From JAFGXW01 sp964634385 (GTDB lineage: Bacteria; Bacillota_I; Bacilli_A; Izemoplasmatales; Izemoplasmataceae), in NCBI GenBank assembly GCA_964634385.1, contig CAZWIZ010000001.1, positions 100,721 through 164,720 of the forward strand: DNA of 64,000 bases, read 5' to 3'. A model generated the notes under the pieces. That model saw only the letters and a program-made list of their open reading frames with translations, ran no database searches and had not been told where the DNA came from. Below are positions 52,691 through 62,154 of this stretch, one piece after another; position 1 is the first letter of the stretch, and each line of letters starts with the position of its first letter. Position numbers and translations under genes: made by a program.

Positions 52691-53253
52691 AGTTTATTTA
52701 TCTTTTTATATAATTTTGCGATAGGTAATCCTACTATCGTAAAATAATCCCCATTTACTTTTTCAATATATCGAGATCCATAAGCTTGTATCCCGTAAGC
52801 TCCTGCTTTATCAAGAGGCTCTTTTGTATTTATATACTCTAAAATTTCTTCATTAGACATTTCATAAAATGTAACATCCGCTGATCCATAGAACGTATCT
52901 ATATACATATTATTTACAATAGCACAACCAGTTAAAACTGTATGTGTTCTTCCACTTAATAATTTTAACATTCTAAAAGCATCTTTTTCATCTGTTGGTT
53001 TTCCTAAAGGAATCCCATCTAGTATAACTAAAGTGTCAAATCCAAGAACATAATAATCAGGATTTTTACTGCTTATATCTTTTGCTTTTTTTAAAGCAAT
53101 ATCCATAACAACTTCTTCGTTAGTAAGATTTTTATTAATTATTTCATCTATGTCACTTGGAATAACCATAAAATCTATGTTAAGTAATTTAAGTAGCTCT
53201 GTTCTTCTAGGTGATTTACTAGCTAAAATAAATTTTATATTTTTATTATTCAA
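52687..53253 (-). CDS. maf: Maf-type nucleoside triphosphate pyrophosphatase
   Basis: 188 aa from a TTG at 53253, which gives an 8-nt TTGAATAA overlap with the MFS stop and leaves only eight residues before the family start KFILASKSPRRTELL; an in-frame GTG at 53295 has no ribosome site. Further motifs: GFDTLV, GKPTDEKDA, SGRTHTVLTG, DKAGAYGIQAYG. It removes non-canonical dNTPs/NTPs (dTTP/UTP or related) as pyrophosphatase. Start is the least certain part. Confidence 0.88.
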   Translation of the reverse strand: MNNKNIKFILASKSPRRTELLKLLNIDFMVIPSDIDEIINKNLTNEEVVMDIALKKAKDISSKNPDYYVLGFDTLVILDGIPLGKPTDEKDAFRMLKLLSGRTHTVLTGCAIVNNMYIDTFYGSADVTFYEMSNEEILEYINTKEPLDKAGAYGIQAYGSRYIEKVNGDYFTIVGLPIAKLYKKINKL

Positions 53254-54529
53254 TATTTTTAACTTTTTCAGGTCTAACAAAGAATAATATAACACTCGCG
53301 ACAGCTAATGGAACTAACAAGAATAGTATACCTTCATTAGTTGGTTTATTATATTGTGTCATTAAAAACGCAAGTAGGAATGGTGATATAATTCCTCCGA
53401 ATCTTCCAAAAACACTAAAGAATCCAAAGAAATCATTAGCTTTTTCTTTTGGAACCATCTTAGCAAAGTAACTTCTACTTACAGATTGAATTCCGCCTTG
53501 AGCGGTACCAATAAGTATTCCAACAACCCACATTAAGTAAGTTGTTTCTGCACTCACAATTAAACTAACAACGTAAATACTTAAAGCATAAATCAGAATA
53601 CCATAAAAAATCATTCTTTTCCCACCAAATCGTTTTGCTAAACGTCCATAAATAATAGCTGATGGAAATCCAATAAATTGAACCAAAATAATAACTCCTA
53701 ATATAACAGATGTACTTACTGATAAGTCAGAACTAATATTTACAGCTAATCTAATAACTGTATTAACGACATCAATATATAATAAGTAAGAAATTAAAAA
53801 TAAAAAGATATATCGATATGCCTTAATATCTTTGAAAGTCTTACCTAATCGCTTTAAAGATTTCACAAGCGAATTTGAATCACTATCAATATTATATGTT
53901 TGATCAACTTCTCTTAGAATCGGTAGTGAATAATACAACCACCATCCAACAGCTACAATAAATGCAAAACTAATTGCCAAATGTCCCATTGATTCATCTA
54001 ATATACCAAATGTTACTAATAAATAAGGAATCATTGCTACAAAGAAAGGAATTAAACTGCCAATGTATCCCCAAGCAAATCCAGTTGAACTAATAACATC
54101 CATATTTTCTTCTTCGGTAACGTCGACTAAAAAGGCATCATATACAACATTAGTTAAATTATATCCTATACTTGAAATAGAGAAAATAACCAATAATAAT
54201 AACCAATCTAATCCAGGTATTGCTATCCCAAATCCACCAACTATTCCAATAATTAAGAATATTTTAAAGAATTTCTTCTTATTTCCACGGTAATTAGACC
54301 AAGCACCAATAACCGGACTTAAAAGTGCTACAGTTAAAGCTAACGCACTCGTTAAATATTTAAATATTGCAGATCCAGTATTCCAATCTGCTCCAGCATG
54401 TCCCATATAAACATCTTGATATAAAATCGGGAACAGCACTGTAATAACTGTTAAAATAAAAGCAGAATTAGCAACATCATATAAAACCCATGCACGCTCT
54501 TTCTTACTAAGTTTTAGAAATTTAAACAT
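53246..54529 (-). CDS. MFS transporter, UMF1/Atg22-like
   Basis: 427 aa with 12 predicted membrane spans. The start KERAWVLYDVANSAFILTVI and the GYNLTNVVYDAFLVDVTEEENM segment are typical of the UMF1/Atg22-like branch of the major facilitator family; GIQSVSRSYFAKMVP lies near the tenth span. Substrate unknown (yeast Atg22 exports amino acids from the vacuole). Overlaps maf by 8 nt. Divergent from tilS. Confidence 0.85.
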   Translation of the reverse strand: MFKFLKLSKKERAWVLYDVANSAFILTVITVLFPILYQDVYMGHAGADWNTGSAIFKYLTSALALTVALLSPVIGAWSNYRGNKKKFFKIFLIIGIVGGFGIAIPGLDWLLLLVIFSISSIGYNLTNVVYDAFLVDVTEEENMDVISSTGFAWGYIGSLIPFFVAMIPYLLVTFGILDESMGHLAISFAFIVAVGWWLYYSLPILREVDQTYNIDSDSNSLVKSLKRLGKTFKDIKAYRYIFLFLISYLLYIDVVNTVIRLAVNISSDLSVSTSVILGVIILVQFIGFPSAIIYGRLAKRFGGKRMIFYGILIYALSIYVVSLIVSAETTYLMWVVGILIGTAQGGIQSVSRSYFAKMVPKEKANDFFGFFSVFGRFGGIISPFLLAFLMTQYNKPTNEGILFLLVPLAVASVILFFVRPEKVKNIE

Positions 54530-54674
54530 AATCTCTCTCCATTCTGTTTTTTTTCTGTCTCATATATTATAGCATAAATACTTAATATCAAGAAAATATT
54601 TTGTATTTCAAAGTAAATTGTAATATAATATTTATTAACAAATATTATGATATAATAACAATAAGGTGATAATC

Positions 54675-55985
54675 ATGGAAAGAGATCTAAGAAAGTTAGT
54701 ACTTAAAAAAGGTTATTTTAAAAAAAATGAAACCATCGTTATAGCGCTCAGTGGAGGTGCTGATTCAATGGTTCTTTTAGATATATTAAATCATTTAGAA
54801 CTAAATTTACATTTAATCATTTCTCACGTGAATCACAAAAAAAGAACTGAATCTGATATTGAATATAAAAATATTAAAGATTTATCAGAAAAATTAAATT
54901 TACCTTTCGAAGGTTTAATTGTTAAAAAGAATCAAAAAGTTAATTTTCATGATGATTCAAGAAATCAAAGGTATAGTTTCTTCAAAGCTGTTGCACAGAA
55001 ATATAAAGCAACAAAAATTATTGTTGCTCATCATTTAGATGACCAAATAGAAACAACATTAATGAGAATAACAAGAGGAACTTCATTTAGTGGTTACGCC
55101 GGAATTCCAAAAATAAGAAAAGACCGTAATATTTCAATTGTAAGACCATTAATGGATGTTACAAAACAAGAAATTCTTAATTATTCAAAAAAATATAATA
55201 TTTTATATTATGAAGACTTTAGTAATAGTGAAGATATCTATACTAGGAATAGATACCGTCATAATATTATTCCATTACTCAAAGAAGAAAACCCTAATTT
55301 CAATGAAAAAATAATGCAATTTAATGATTATATTGAATCAGCTGATATTGTGTTAAATAGATTAAAAGATGAATTTATAAAAGATAATTGTTTTTACAAC
55401 AATGTTAATTTAAAAATATTTAATAAATTAGATAAGATTATAAAAATTAAAGTAATTAAACATCTTGTAAATATTACTACAAATAATACTGTAGAAATAA
55501 GTTATGAACAGTATACAAATATTATTAAATTGTGTCTTAGTAAAACCCCGAATCAAAAAATATCCTTAGGAAAAAGCTATGATTTTATTAAAGAATATGA
55601 TTATATTTATATTGAAAAAAAAGAAAAAATAGTCGCACAAAATATTGAAATAAATGATTTTGGAGAATATTATATATCAAACAATGATAGTTATATTTTT
55701 AGTATGAATAAAATAGAACAATATAATAGAAATTATTTTGAACTATGTTATAATGATAAAGTATTTCCTCTTTACTTACGAAATCGTAGTAACGGTGATA
55801 AAATGGTTCTAAAAATAGGGACTAAAAAAGTAAAAGATATTTTGATTGATCAAAAAATACCTTTATCAACTCGCAATAAACTATTTATTATTGCTAATAA
55901 AGATACTGTACTATGGATTCCTGGAATTAAAAAATCTTATCAGCCAAAATGTATTAAAAAAATCTATATATATGAGGTGAAATAA
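54675..55985 (+). CDS. tilS: tRNA(Ile)-lysidine synthetase
   Basis: 436 aa from the ATG at 54675, with AAGGTG upstream (the GTG at 54666 lies in that site). The PP-loop SGGADSMVLLDIL, HVNHKKR and HHLDDQIETTLMR motifs are those of TilS; the C-terminal substrate domain extends through residue 430. It converts C34 of tRNA-Ile2 to lysidine so that it reads AUA. The cognate tRNA with CAT anticodon is at 24040-24116. Stop and hpt start overlap by one base. Confidence 0.95.
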   Translation: MERDLRKLVLKKGYFKKNETIVIALSGGADSMVLLDILNHLELNLHLIISHVNHKKRTESDIEYKNIKDLSEKLNLPFEGLIVKKNQKVNFHDDSRNQRYSFFKAVAQKYKATKIIVAHHLDDQIETTLMRITRGTSFSGYAGIPKIRKDRNISIVRPLMDVTKQEILNYSKKYNILYYEDFSNSEDIYTRNRYRHNIIPLLKEENPNFNEKIMQFNDYIESADIVLNRLKDEFIKDNCFYNNVNLKIFNKLDKIIKIKVIKHLVNITTNNTVEISYEQYTNIIKLCLSKTPNQKISLGKSYDFIKEYDYIYIEKKEKIVAQNIEINDFGEYYISNNDSYIFSMNKIEQYNRNYFELCYNDKVFPLYLRNRSNGDKMVLKIGTKKVKDILIDQKIPLSTRNKLFIIANKDTVLWIPGIKKSYQPKCIKKIYIYEVK

Positions 55986-56527
55986 TGTTAGAGAAAGATA
56001 TTGAAAAAATATTAGTATCAAAAGAACAAATTTTCCAAATTGCTAAAACTATGGGTAAACAATTAACAAAAGATTATAAAGATAAATTTCCTTTAGTTAT
56101 TGGATTATTAAAAGGTTGTGTACCATTTATGGGATGTTTACTTACTGAAATGGATATCCATCTTGAAGTTGGATTTATGGATGTTTCAAGTTATCACGGA
56201 GGAATAAAATCTGTTGGTGATGTCCAAATACTAAAAGATTTAGGTATTCCTGTCCATGATCGTCACATTATTATTACTGAAGATATTGTTGATACAGGTA
56301 AAACAATCAAAGTGATTAGAGATTTATTAATGTATCGCGGAGCGAAAAGCGTTGCAATAGCAACAATGCTTGATAAACCAACAGGAAGAATTGTTAAATT
56401 AGTTCCTGAGTACGTTGGAACAGTGATCCCTCAAGAATTTGTAGTAGGATTTGGATTAGATTACGATGAAAAATATCGAAATCTACCGTATGTAGGAGTA
56501 TTAAAACCAGAAATTTATAACAAATAA
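55985..56527 (+). CDS. hpt: Hypoxanthine phosphoribosyltransferase
   Basis: 180 aa. The PRPP-binding signature IIITEDIVDTGKTIK is clear; FMDVSSYHGG is the flexible loop; RNLPYVGVLKPEIY is the C-terminal segment. Salvages hypoxanthine and guanine to IMP and GMP. Between tilS and ftsH as in Bacillus. Confidence 0.95.
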   Translation: MLEKDIEKILVSKEQIFQIAKTMGKQLTKDYKDKFPLVIGLLKGCVPFMGCLLTEMDIHLEVGFMDVSSYHGGIKSVGDVQILKDLGIPVHDRHIIITEDIVDTGKTIKVIRDLLMYRGAKSVAIATMLDKPTGRIVKLVPEYVGTVIPQEFVVGFGLDYDEKYRNLPYVGVLKPEIYNK

Positions 56528-56539
56528 GGAAGTGTTAAT

Positions 56540-58540
56540 ATGGCAGAACAAAAAAAACTTAAGCCTCAACAAAGAAGACTCGGTAGTCTAGTTGTTGCAG
56601 CAATTATTTTATTATTTGTATTCGCAGCAGTTTATATGTATACTTATCAGGAAAAACAGCCTATCGAATATAAATATAGTACCTTCATCACAAAAATAAA
56701 TAGTGATGAAATAGCCACAATAAAATCAACTCCAATTTCAGGTGAAATCAATGCAGGTGCTTACTTAATTGAAGGAACTTTAAGAAATGGAAGTTCTTAC
56801 TTTTTAGAAATCCCTACTCAAGAATCTTTACAAGATATTATTGATTTAGCTGAAACAAACAATGTTGTATATGAACATGTTAGAGGATCATCTTATAACT
56901 TTTGGAGTATTTTAATAATCCTCTTACCAATTATCGTATTAATATTCATTATTGGATTCTTTATGAGAAATCAAGGCGGAAATAATAAAGCCTTTGATTT
57001 TGGTAAAAACAGAGCTAAATTAAACAAAGGAAAAACAACCACATTCGACCATGTCGCAGGTATTGAAGAAGAAAAAGCCGAAATGGCAGAATTAATAGAT
57101 TTCTTGAAAGACCCAAAAAAATATATTTCTTTAGGCGCTAGAATACCAACAGGTGTATTGCTTGTTGGGCCTCCAGGAACTGGGAAAACATTACTAGCAA
57201 GAGCTGTTGCTGGTGAAGCAAATGTTCCATTTTACACAATAAGTGGATCTGATTTTGTAGAAATGTTCGTTGGTGTTGGAGCAAGTCGTGTTCGTGATAT
57301 GTTTAAAATAGCGAAACAAAATTCTCCTTGCATTGTTTTCATAGATGAAATTGATGCGGTTGGTCGTCAAAGAGGCGCCGGGCTTGGTGGAGGTCACGAT
57401 GAACGTGAACAAACACTTAATCAATTACTTGTTGAAATGGATGGTTTCGGAGTTAATTCTGGAGTTATAGTAATTGCTGCGACAAATAGACCAGATGTTT
57501 TAGATCCAGCTTTACTTAGACCAGGACGTTTTGACCGACAAATTACAATTGCAAGACCAGATATAAAAAGTAGAAAAGAAATTTTAAAAGTCCATGCTAA
57601 AAATAAAAAAATTGATCCTAGTGTCACTTTTGAAGAAATCGCAAAAAGAACTCCTGGATTTACAGGAGCAGATTTGGAAAATCTATTAAATGAGGCTGCT
57701 ATATTAACAGCTCGCGAAGGTAAAAAAGTAATCAAACTTTATCATATTGATGAAGCAATTGACAGAGTTATGATGGGTCCTGCAAAAAAATCTCGAGTTT
57801 TATCAAAAAGAGAACGGAATTTCATAGCTCACCACGAAGCAGGACACGCTGTTTTAGGTATTAAATTAGATAATGCAAATATAGTTCATAAGGTAACAAT
57901 TATTCCTCGTGGGCAAACTGGAGGGTATGCATTAATGCTTCCTGAAGAAGAAGAATCATTTTTATCTACTAAAACAGGATTACTCGATAGAATAACAGGA
58001 TTACTTGGTGGACGAGTAAGCGAAGAAATTATTTTTGATGATGTTTCTACTGGAGCACATAATGATTTCCAAAAAGCAACCGAAATTGCAAGATCAATGG
58101 TTACCGAATACGGAATGAGCTCTCTTGGACCAATTCAATATGAAAAACGCTCAGATCAAGTTTTCTTAGGTAGAGATTATAATACTAATAAAATGTTTAG
58201 TGATCAAGTTGCATTAGAAATTGATAATGAAGTCAGAAAAATTATTGATGAATGTTATACTAGAGCTAAAAAAGTCCTGTTAGAAAATATTGATTTAGTT
58301 AAATTAATTGCTAAATATTTACTCGAAGTAGAAACACTAACAAAAGAACATATTTACGAAATAGTAGATACTGGTAAATTGAGTTGGTGGGAAAATAAAA
58401 AAGCTAAAGAAAAAGAACTTAAATTAAAAGAAAAAGAGCTTAAAAATACTAACCCTAAAACAGAAGATAAAAAAGCTGTTGAAGAAACCAAAGAATCTAA
58501 TGATAAAGATTTAGTGAAATCAAACGAAAAAAATAGTTAA
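56540..58540 (+). CDS. ftsH: ATP-dependent zinc metalloprotease FtsH
   Basis: 666 aa. Two membrane spans (about 16-36 and 121-142) with a small extracytoplasmic domain, AAA module with Walker A GPPGTGKT, Walker B CIVFIDEIDAVG, second region of homology NRPDVLDPALLRPGRFDR, and the metalloprotease HHEAGHAV motif. It degrades unassembled membrane proteins and regulators. The lysine/glutamate-rich C-terminal tail (about 45 residues) is typical. A terminator follows the stop. Confidence 0.97.
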   Translation: MAEQKKLKPQQRRLGSLVVAAIILLFVFAAVYMYTYQEKQPIEYKYSTFITKINSDEIATIKSTPISGEINAGAYLIEGTLRNGSSYFLEIPTQESLQDIIDLAETNNVVYEHVRGSSYNFWSILIILLPIIVLIFIIGFFMRNQGGNNKAFDFGKNRAKLNKGKTTTFDHVAGIEEEKAEMAELIDFLKDPKKYISLGARIPTGVLLVGPPGTGKTLLARAVAGEANVPFYTISGSDFVEMFVGVGASRVRDMFKIAKQNSPCIVFIDEIDAVGRQRGAGLGGGHDEREQTLNQLLVEMDGFGVNSGVIVIAATNRPDVLDPALLRPGRFDRQITIARPDIKSRKEILKVHAKNKKIDPSVTFEEIAKRTPGFTGADLENLLNEAAILTAREGKKVIKLYHIDEAIDRVMMGPAKKSRVLSKRERNFIAHHEAGHAVLGIKLDNANIVHKVTIIPRGQTGGYALMLPEEEESFLSTKTGLLDRITGLLGGRVSEEIIFDDVSTGAHNDFQKATEIARSMVTEYGMSSLGPIQYEKRSDQVFLGRDYNTNKMFSDQVALEIDNEVRKIIDECYTRAKKVLLENIDLVKLIAKYLLEVETLTKEHIYEIVDTGKLSWWENKKAKEKELKLKEKELKNTNPKTEDKKAVEETKESNDKDLVKSNEKNS

Positions 58541-58549
58541 AACTAGTAT

Positions 58550-58576
58550 AAAAAGGATATCGCGGATATCCTTTTT
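58550..58576 (+). terminator. Terminator after ftsH
   Basis: AAAAGGATATC / GATATCCTTTT hairpin with loop GCG and a T-run. Confidence 0.85.
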
Positions 58577-58603
58577 ATATGATATAATAGAATCGGTGAT
58601 ATA

Positions 58604-58858
58604 ATGAGATTAGATAAATATTTAAAAGTTGCAAGAATTATTAAACGACGCACTGTAGCAAAAGAAGTTGCGGATAATGGACGTATATTTATAAATGATA
58701 GAATAGCTAAATCAAGCACTAAACTTTTTGTGGATGACATTATTAGTATCCACTTTGGTAATAAAGTTGTCACAATTAAAGTTCTTGAACTTCAAGAATC
58801 AACAAAAAAAGAAAATGCTAAAAATATGTTTGAAATTATAGAGGAAAAAAGGCTATAA
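58604..58858 (+). CDS. rqcP: S4-domain RNA-binding protein RqcP-like
   Basis: 84 aa small S4 protein: MRLDKYLKVARIIKRRTVAKEVADNG near the start, DDIISIHFGNKVVTIKVL at the end. It matches RqcP (YabO), which works with RqcH in C-terminal alanine tailing of stalled nascent chains; Hsp15 is a more distant relative. A TATAAT lies 18 nt upstream and GGTG serves as ribosome site. In Bacillus yabO lies in the same cluster as tilS-hpt-ftsH. Confidence 0.85.
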   Translation: MRLDKYLKVARIIKRRTVAKEVADNGRIFINDRIAKSSTKLFVDDIISIHFGNKVVTIKVLELQESTKKENAKNMFEIIEEKRL

Positions 58859-58880
58859 TATATTGTAAAACCAATAAATT

Positions 58881-58897
58881 TGATATATAATTATCAT
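58881..58897. promoter_or_regulatory. Possible Fur/Zur-type operator before the zinc lipoprotein gene
   Basis: TGATATATAATTATCA forms an imperfect inverted repeat (TGATA / TATCA arms) about 25 nt before the ATG. Similar to Fur-family boxes but AT-rich background makes chance matches common. Confidence 0.35.
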
Positions 58898-58920
58898 TCT
58901 AAAAGAAATAGGTGAAAAAA

Positions 58921-59883
58921 ATGAAAAAAATTGTACTTGTTATTTTATCGGTTGTGTTATTTATGACGCTATCCGCTTGTAAACACCACGATGATGCTGA
59001 TAACATTATTTATGTTACTGTATACCCAATGCAATACCTTGTAGAACAAATCGGTGGAGATACAGTAATTGTTAAAAGAGTTCCTGGATCAACAGTTCAT
59101 AGTGAATCAATTGATTGGAGTGCAAAAGAAATTATCGATATGATTAATGCTGACTTATTGTTTTATGTAAATGCCGGAGTAGACACTTATATTCCAAATA
59201 ATGAAGAGTCAACTTTTAATGATGGAACAGTAGAATTAATTGATGTTTCTCAAAATATCACATACAACAAAGTTTGTTATTCACATGAACATACTCATTT
59301 ATATCCTGATGATAATCCGATTTTAGACTGTGATGAAAATTCATTATCTGATGATCCACATTTTTGGTTAGACCCTGTTAGAATGTTACAAGCAGCTGAA
59401 TTAGTACGAGACAAATTAATAGTTGCTTATCCAGAAAATAGTGAACTATACGAAAATAATTATACTGTTCTTTCTGCTGCATTAGTAAAATTAGATGATG
59501 ATTACCAAGAAATGGCAGATAACGCTATTAAACCAATTATTACTACCGCTATGCTTTTTACATATTGGCATGCTAGATATAATCTTGAAATTCTTTCAAT
59601 AGTAACAAGTCCTCACTCATCAGAAAGCATCCCTAGTGGCAGTTTAATTGAATTTATAAATGAAGCTCAATATCATTTTATTCATTATATTCTTTTTGAA
59701 AAAAATACAAATTCACCTGCTGGTGAGCAGGTATTAGATCAACTTGTACAAGTTGATGAAGATGCAGTCGCTCTTTACCTACATGGTCTCGGAAATCTAA
59801 CGAATGATGAGATTGAAAACGGCTCAACTTACATGTCTATCATGTATGATAACTTAGATGTATTGAATGAAGCTACAAAATAG
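58921..59883 (+). CDS. Zinc/manganese-type solute-binding lipoprotein (ZnuA/AdcA family)
   Basis: 320 aa from the ATG at 58921 (AGGTG upstream). Lipoprotein signal with lipobox LSAC at about residue 19-20. Metal-ligand candidates: VHSESIDW, the histidine-rich HEHTHLYPDDNP loop, DDPHFWLDP and YWHARYN. Such proteins deliver Zn2+ or Mn2+ to an ABC importer, but no ATPase or permease gene follows. A terminator overlaps its stop. Confidence 0.88.
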   Translation: MKKIVLVILSVVLFMTLSACKHHDDADNIIYVTVYPMQYLVEQIGGDTVIVKRVPGSTVHSESIDWSAKEIIDMINADLLFYVNAGVDTYIPNNEESTFNDGTVELIDVSQNITYNKVCYSHEHTHLYPDDNPILDCDENSLSDDPHFWLDPVRMLQAAELVRDKLIVAYPENSELYENNYTVLSAALVKLDDDYQEMADNAIKPIITTAMLFTYWHARYNLEILSIVTSPHSSESIPSGSLIEFINEAQYHFIHYILFEKNTNSPAGEQVLDQLVQVDEDAVALYLHGLGNLTNDEIENGSTYMSIMYDNLDVLNEATK

Positions 59884-59903
59884 TACAACTTTTGTACTAT
59901 TTT
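59877..59903 (+). terminator. Terminator of the metal-binding lipoprotein gene
   Basis: AAAATAGTAC / GTACTATTTT hairpin overlapping the stop codon, followed by TTTC. Confidence 0.7.
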
Positions 59904-59905
59904 CT

Positions 59906-59934
59906 TTATACAAATCGTAACTATATGGTATAAT
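59906..59934 (+). promoter_or_regulatory. Promoter of lysS
   Basis: -35 TTATAC, 17-nt spacer, consensus -10 TATAAT (59929-59934), 33 nt before the ATG. The leader is too short for a T-box. Confidence 0.65.
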
Positions 59935-59967
59935 CTATTATGCACGAATTAAACGAGGTGACTATTA

Positions 59968-61458
59968 ATGATAAAACTATCAGATCAAGAAATTGTTAGA
60001 AGAGAAAAATTAGAATTTTTAAAAGAAAAGGGTGTAGATCCATTTGGACAACGTTTTGTCCGAAACTATAATACACAAAAATTAAGAAAAAAGTTTGATA
60101 AGTTTTCAAAAGAAGAACTACAAGACTTTAAAAAAACAAAAATCAAAATTGCTGGACGCGTTATGACTAACAGAAGAAAAGGAAAAGTTGGTTTTTTAAA
60201 TATTATGGATCAATTTGGACAAATTCAATTATATATAAGAAAAGATGCTGTTGGAGAAGAAGTATATGAAATTTACAAAAAAGTAGACCTAGGAGATATT
60301 ATCGGGATATCTGGAACAATTATGCGAACAAATATGGGTGAATTAAGTATTAAAGTATCAAAATATACTCATCTTTCTAAAGCATTAAGACCCCTTCCTG
60401 AAAAATATCATGGACTAACGGATATTGAAGAAAGATATCGTCGTAGATATGTAGATCTTATTACAAATATGAAAACCAGAGAAACATTTATGATTCGTTC
60501 GAGGGTTATTACAATGATGAGATCAATATTGGACAAAAAAGGATTTACTGAAGTAGAAACTCCTGTTTTACATCCTATTCTTGGTGGAGCTAACGCAAGA
60601 CCATTTATAACTCATCATAATACATTAGATATGCCATTCTATTTAAGAATTGCAACTGAATTATATTTAAAAAGACTAATTGTTGGCGGATTTGATGGAG
60701 TTTATGAATTTGGTAGAACATTTAGAAATGAAGGAATGAGTGTCAAACATAATCCTGAGTTTACAATGCTTGAATTATATCAAGCATATGGAAATATTGA
60801 TACAATGATGGAACTAACAGAAAATTTAGTTTCAACAGTTGCTAAAAAATTAAATAAAGAAACACTTACTTATGGAGGAACAGAAATTCGCCTAGCTGCT
60901 CCTTGGAAAAAACTACATATGGCAGATGCTGTTAGAGATATTGTTGGAATTGACTTTTGGGATAAATCAATGACTTTTGAAAAAGCAAAAGCTTTTGTCT
61001 TAGAAAAGGATTTAGAAATCCCTGCACATTTCACTGGAACCGGACATATTTTAAATTTATTATTTGAAGAATATGTTGAAAGTAAGATTATACAACCAAC
61101 CTTTGTTTATGGACATCCAATCGAAATTAGTCCTTTAGCAAAAAAGAATAGTGAAGATAACCGTTTTACAGATCGTTTTGAATTATTTATTGATGGTAGG
61201 GAGTACGCTAATGCTTTTACCGAATTAAATGATCCAATTGATCAAAAAGCACGTTTCTTAGCTCAATTAGAAGAAAAAGAACTTGGTAATGATGAAGCAA
61301 ATGAAATGGATACTGATTATATAGAAGCTTTAGAATATGGAATGCCACCAACTGGTGGACTAGGTATTGGAATAGACCGCTTAATTATGTTATTAACTGA
61401 TTCTCCATCTATAAGAGATGTTTTATTATTTCCACATATGAAACCAAGAGGAAAATAA
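59968..61458 (+). CDS. lysS: Lysyl-tRNA synthetase, class II
   Basis: 496 aa. N-terminal OB-fold anticodon-binding domain (KIAGRVMTNRRKGKVGFLNI), class II motif 2 FRNEGMSVKHNPEFTMLE, and motif 3 GGLGIGIDRLIMLLTDS near the end. Charges tRNA-Lys (gene at 24399). GAGGTG precedes the ATG, and a consensus promoter and terminator mark it as a single-gene unit. Confidence 0.97.
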   Translation: MIKLSDQEIVRREKLEFLKEKGVDPFGQRFVRNYNTQKLRKKFDKFSKEELQDFKKTKIKIAGRVMTNRRKGKVGFLNIMDQFGQIQLYIRKDAVGEEVYEIYKKVDLGDIIGISGTIMRTNMGELSIKVSKYTHLSKALRPLPEKYHGLTDIEERYRRRYVDLITNMKTRETFMIRSRVITMMRSILDKKGFTEVETPVLHPILGGANARPFITHHNTLDMPFYLRIATELYLKRLIVGGFDGVYEFGRTFRNEGMSVKHNPEFTMLELYQAYGNIDTMMELTENLVSTVAKKLNKETLTYGGTEIRLAAPWKKLHMADAVRDIVGIDFWDKSMTFEKAKAFVLEKDLEIPAHFTGTGHILNLLFEEYVESKIIQPTFVYGHPIEISPLAKKNSEDNRFTDRFELFIDGREYANAFTELNDPIDQKARFLAQLEEKELGNDEANEMDTDYIEALEYGMPPTGGLGIGIDRLIMLLTDSPSIRDVLLFPHMKPRGK

Positions 61459-61462
61459 TATT

Positions 61463-61490
61463 AAGAACTGAATTTGATTCAGTTCTTTTT
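61463..61490 (+). terminator. Terminator of lysS
   Basis: AAGAACTGAAT / ATTCAGTTCTT hairpin with loop TTG and a T8 run. Confidence 0.88.
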
Positions 61491-61534
61491 TTTAGATTTT
61501 TTTATTTCATGTTCTTAAAAAGATTATAAAGCAT

Positions 61535-61566
61535 TAAAAAAGCACAACATGTGGTTGTGCTTTTTA
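61535..61566 (-). terminator. Terminator of the ZIP/acidic-protein unit
   Basis: Minus-strand AAAAAGCACAAC / GTTGTGCTTTTTT hairpin overlapping the stop of the acidic-protein gene. Confidence 0.85.
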
Positions 61567-62154
61567 AATATCTGTTCCAAGAACTAATTCATCTTCTTCA
61601 TAAATAAAAATTCCTAAATTTTCAGCAATTTCAACGAAAATATCAACAATACTGACATACTCATAATCTATCATACCAAAAACAATTTTTAATGTTTGAT
61701 TCATTTGATCTTTAATGTAATCAAAATCCTCTCTTCTTTCATTTATCATGTTTTCAATACAAGTTTCTAAGTCATTTAACTCAAGAATATCTGAATTAAT
61801 ATCATTGTTTTCCATATCTGTTCTAATATCATTTATATATAGTAAATACAAAACCATTTCACTATAATTTACAAAATCATCACAATGCGATTGAAATAAT
61901 GTTTCAAAATAGATTTTAATAATTTCAAATTGTGAATGTAAATATGAAAATCCTGCTTGAAATATTATATCTAAATCATCATCTATCTCTTTTTCTTCAA
62001 CTAACAAGTCATAAATATAATTCAAAACTGAATAGATAGGTTCTAGCCTATCATATATAACTGATCCCTTTTCTTGAAAAGTAGTTATAGTATCGTGGTT
62101 TTCTAATTTCCAAGACGCAAAATCTTTATAGATTAAATTATCCAAGAGCAACAT
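61564..62154 (-). CDS. Hypothetical acidic protein, 196 aa
   Basis: Not recognised. 196 aa, strongly acidic (many D/E stretches such as EEKEIDDDLDIIF), helical, without signal peptide or membrane span. It overlaps the end of the ZIP gene by 17 nt and ends at a strong terminator, so it is cotranscribed with the transporter and probably with fba. Function unknown; the link with the ZIP transporter is positional only. Confidence 0.6.
   Translation of the reverse strand: MLLLDNLIYKDFASWKLENHDTITTFQEKGSVIYDRLEPIYSVLNYIYDLLVEEKEIDDDLDIIFQAGFSYLHSQFEIIKIYFETLFQSHCDDFVNYSEMVLYLLYINDIRTDMENNDINSDILELNDLETCIENMINERREDFDYIKDQMNQTLKIVFGMIDYEYVSIVDIFVEIAENLGIFIYEEDELVLGTDI

Noticed and set aside
59935..59967. 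T-box or lysine riboswitch before lysS
   Set aside because: Only about 30 nt separate the -10 element from the start codon, too short for either element.
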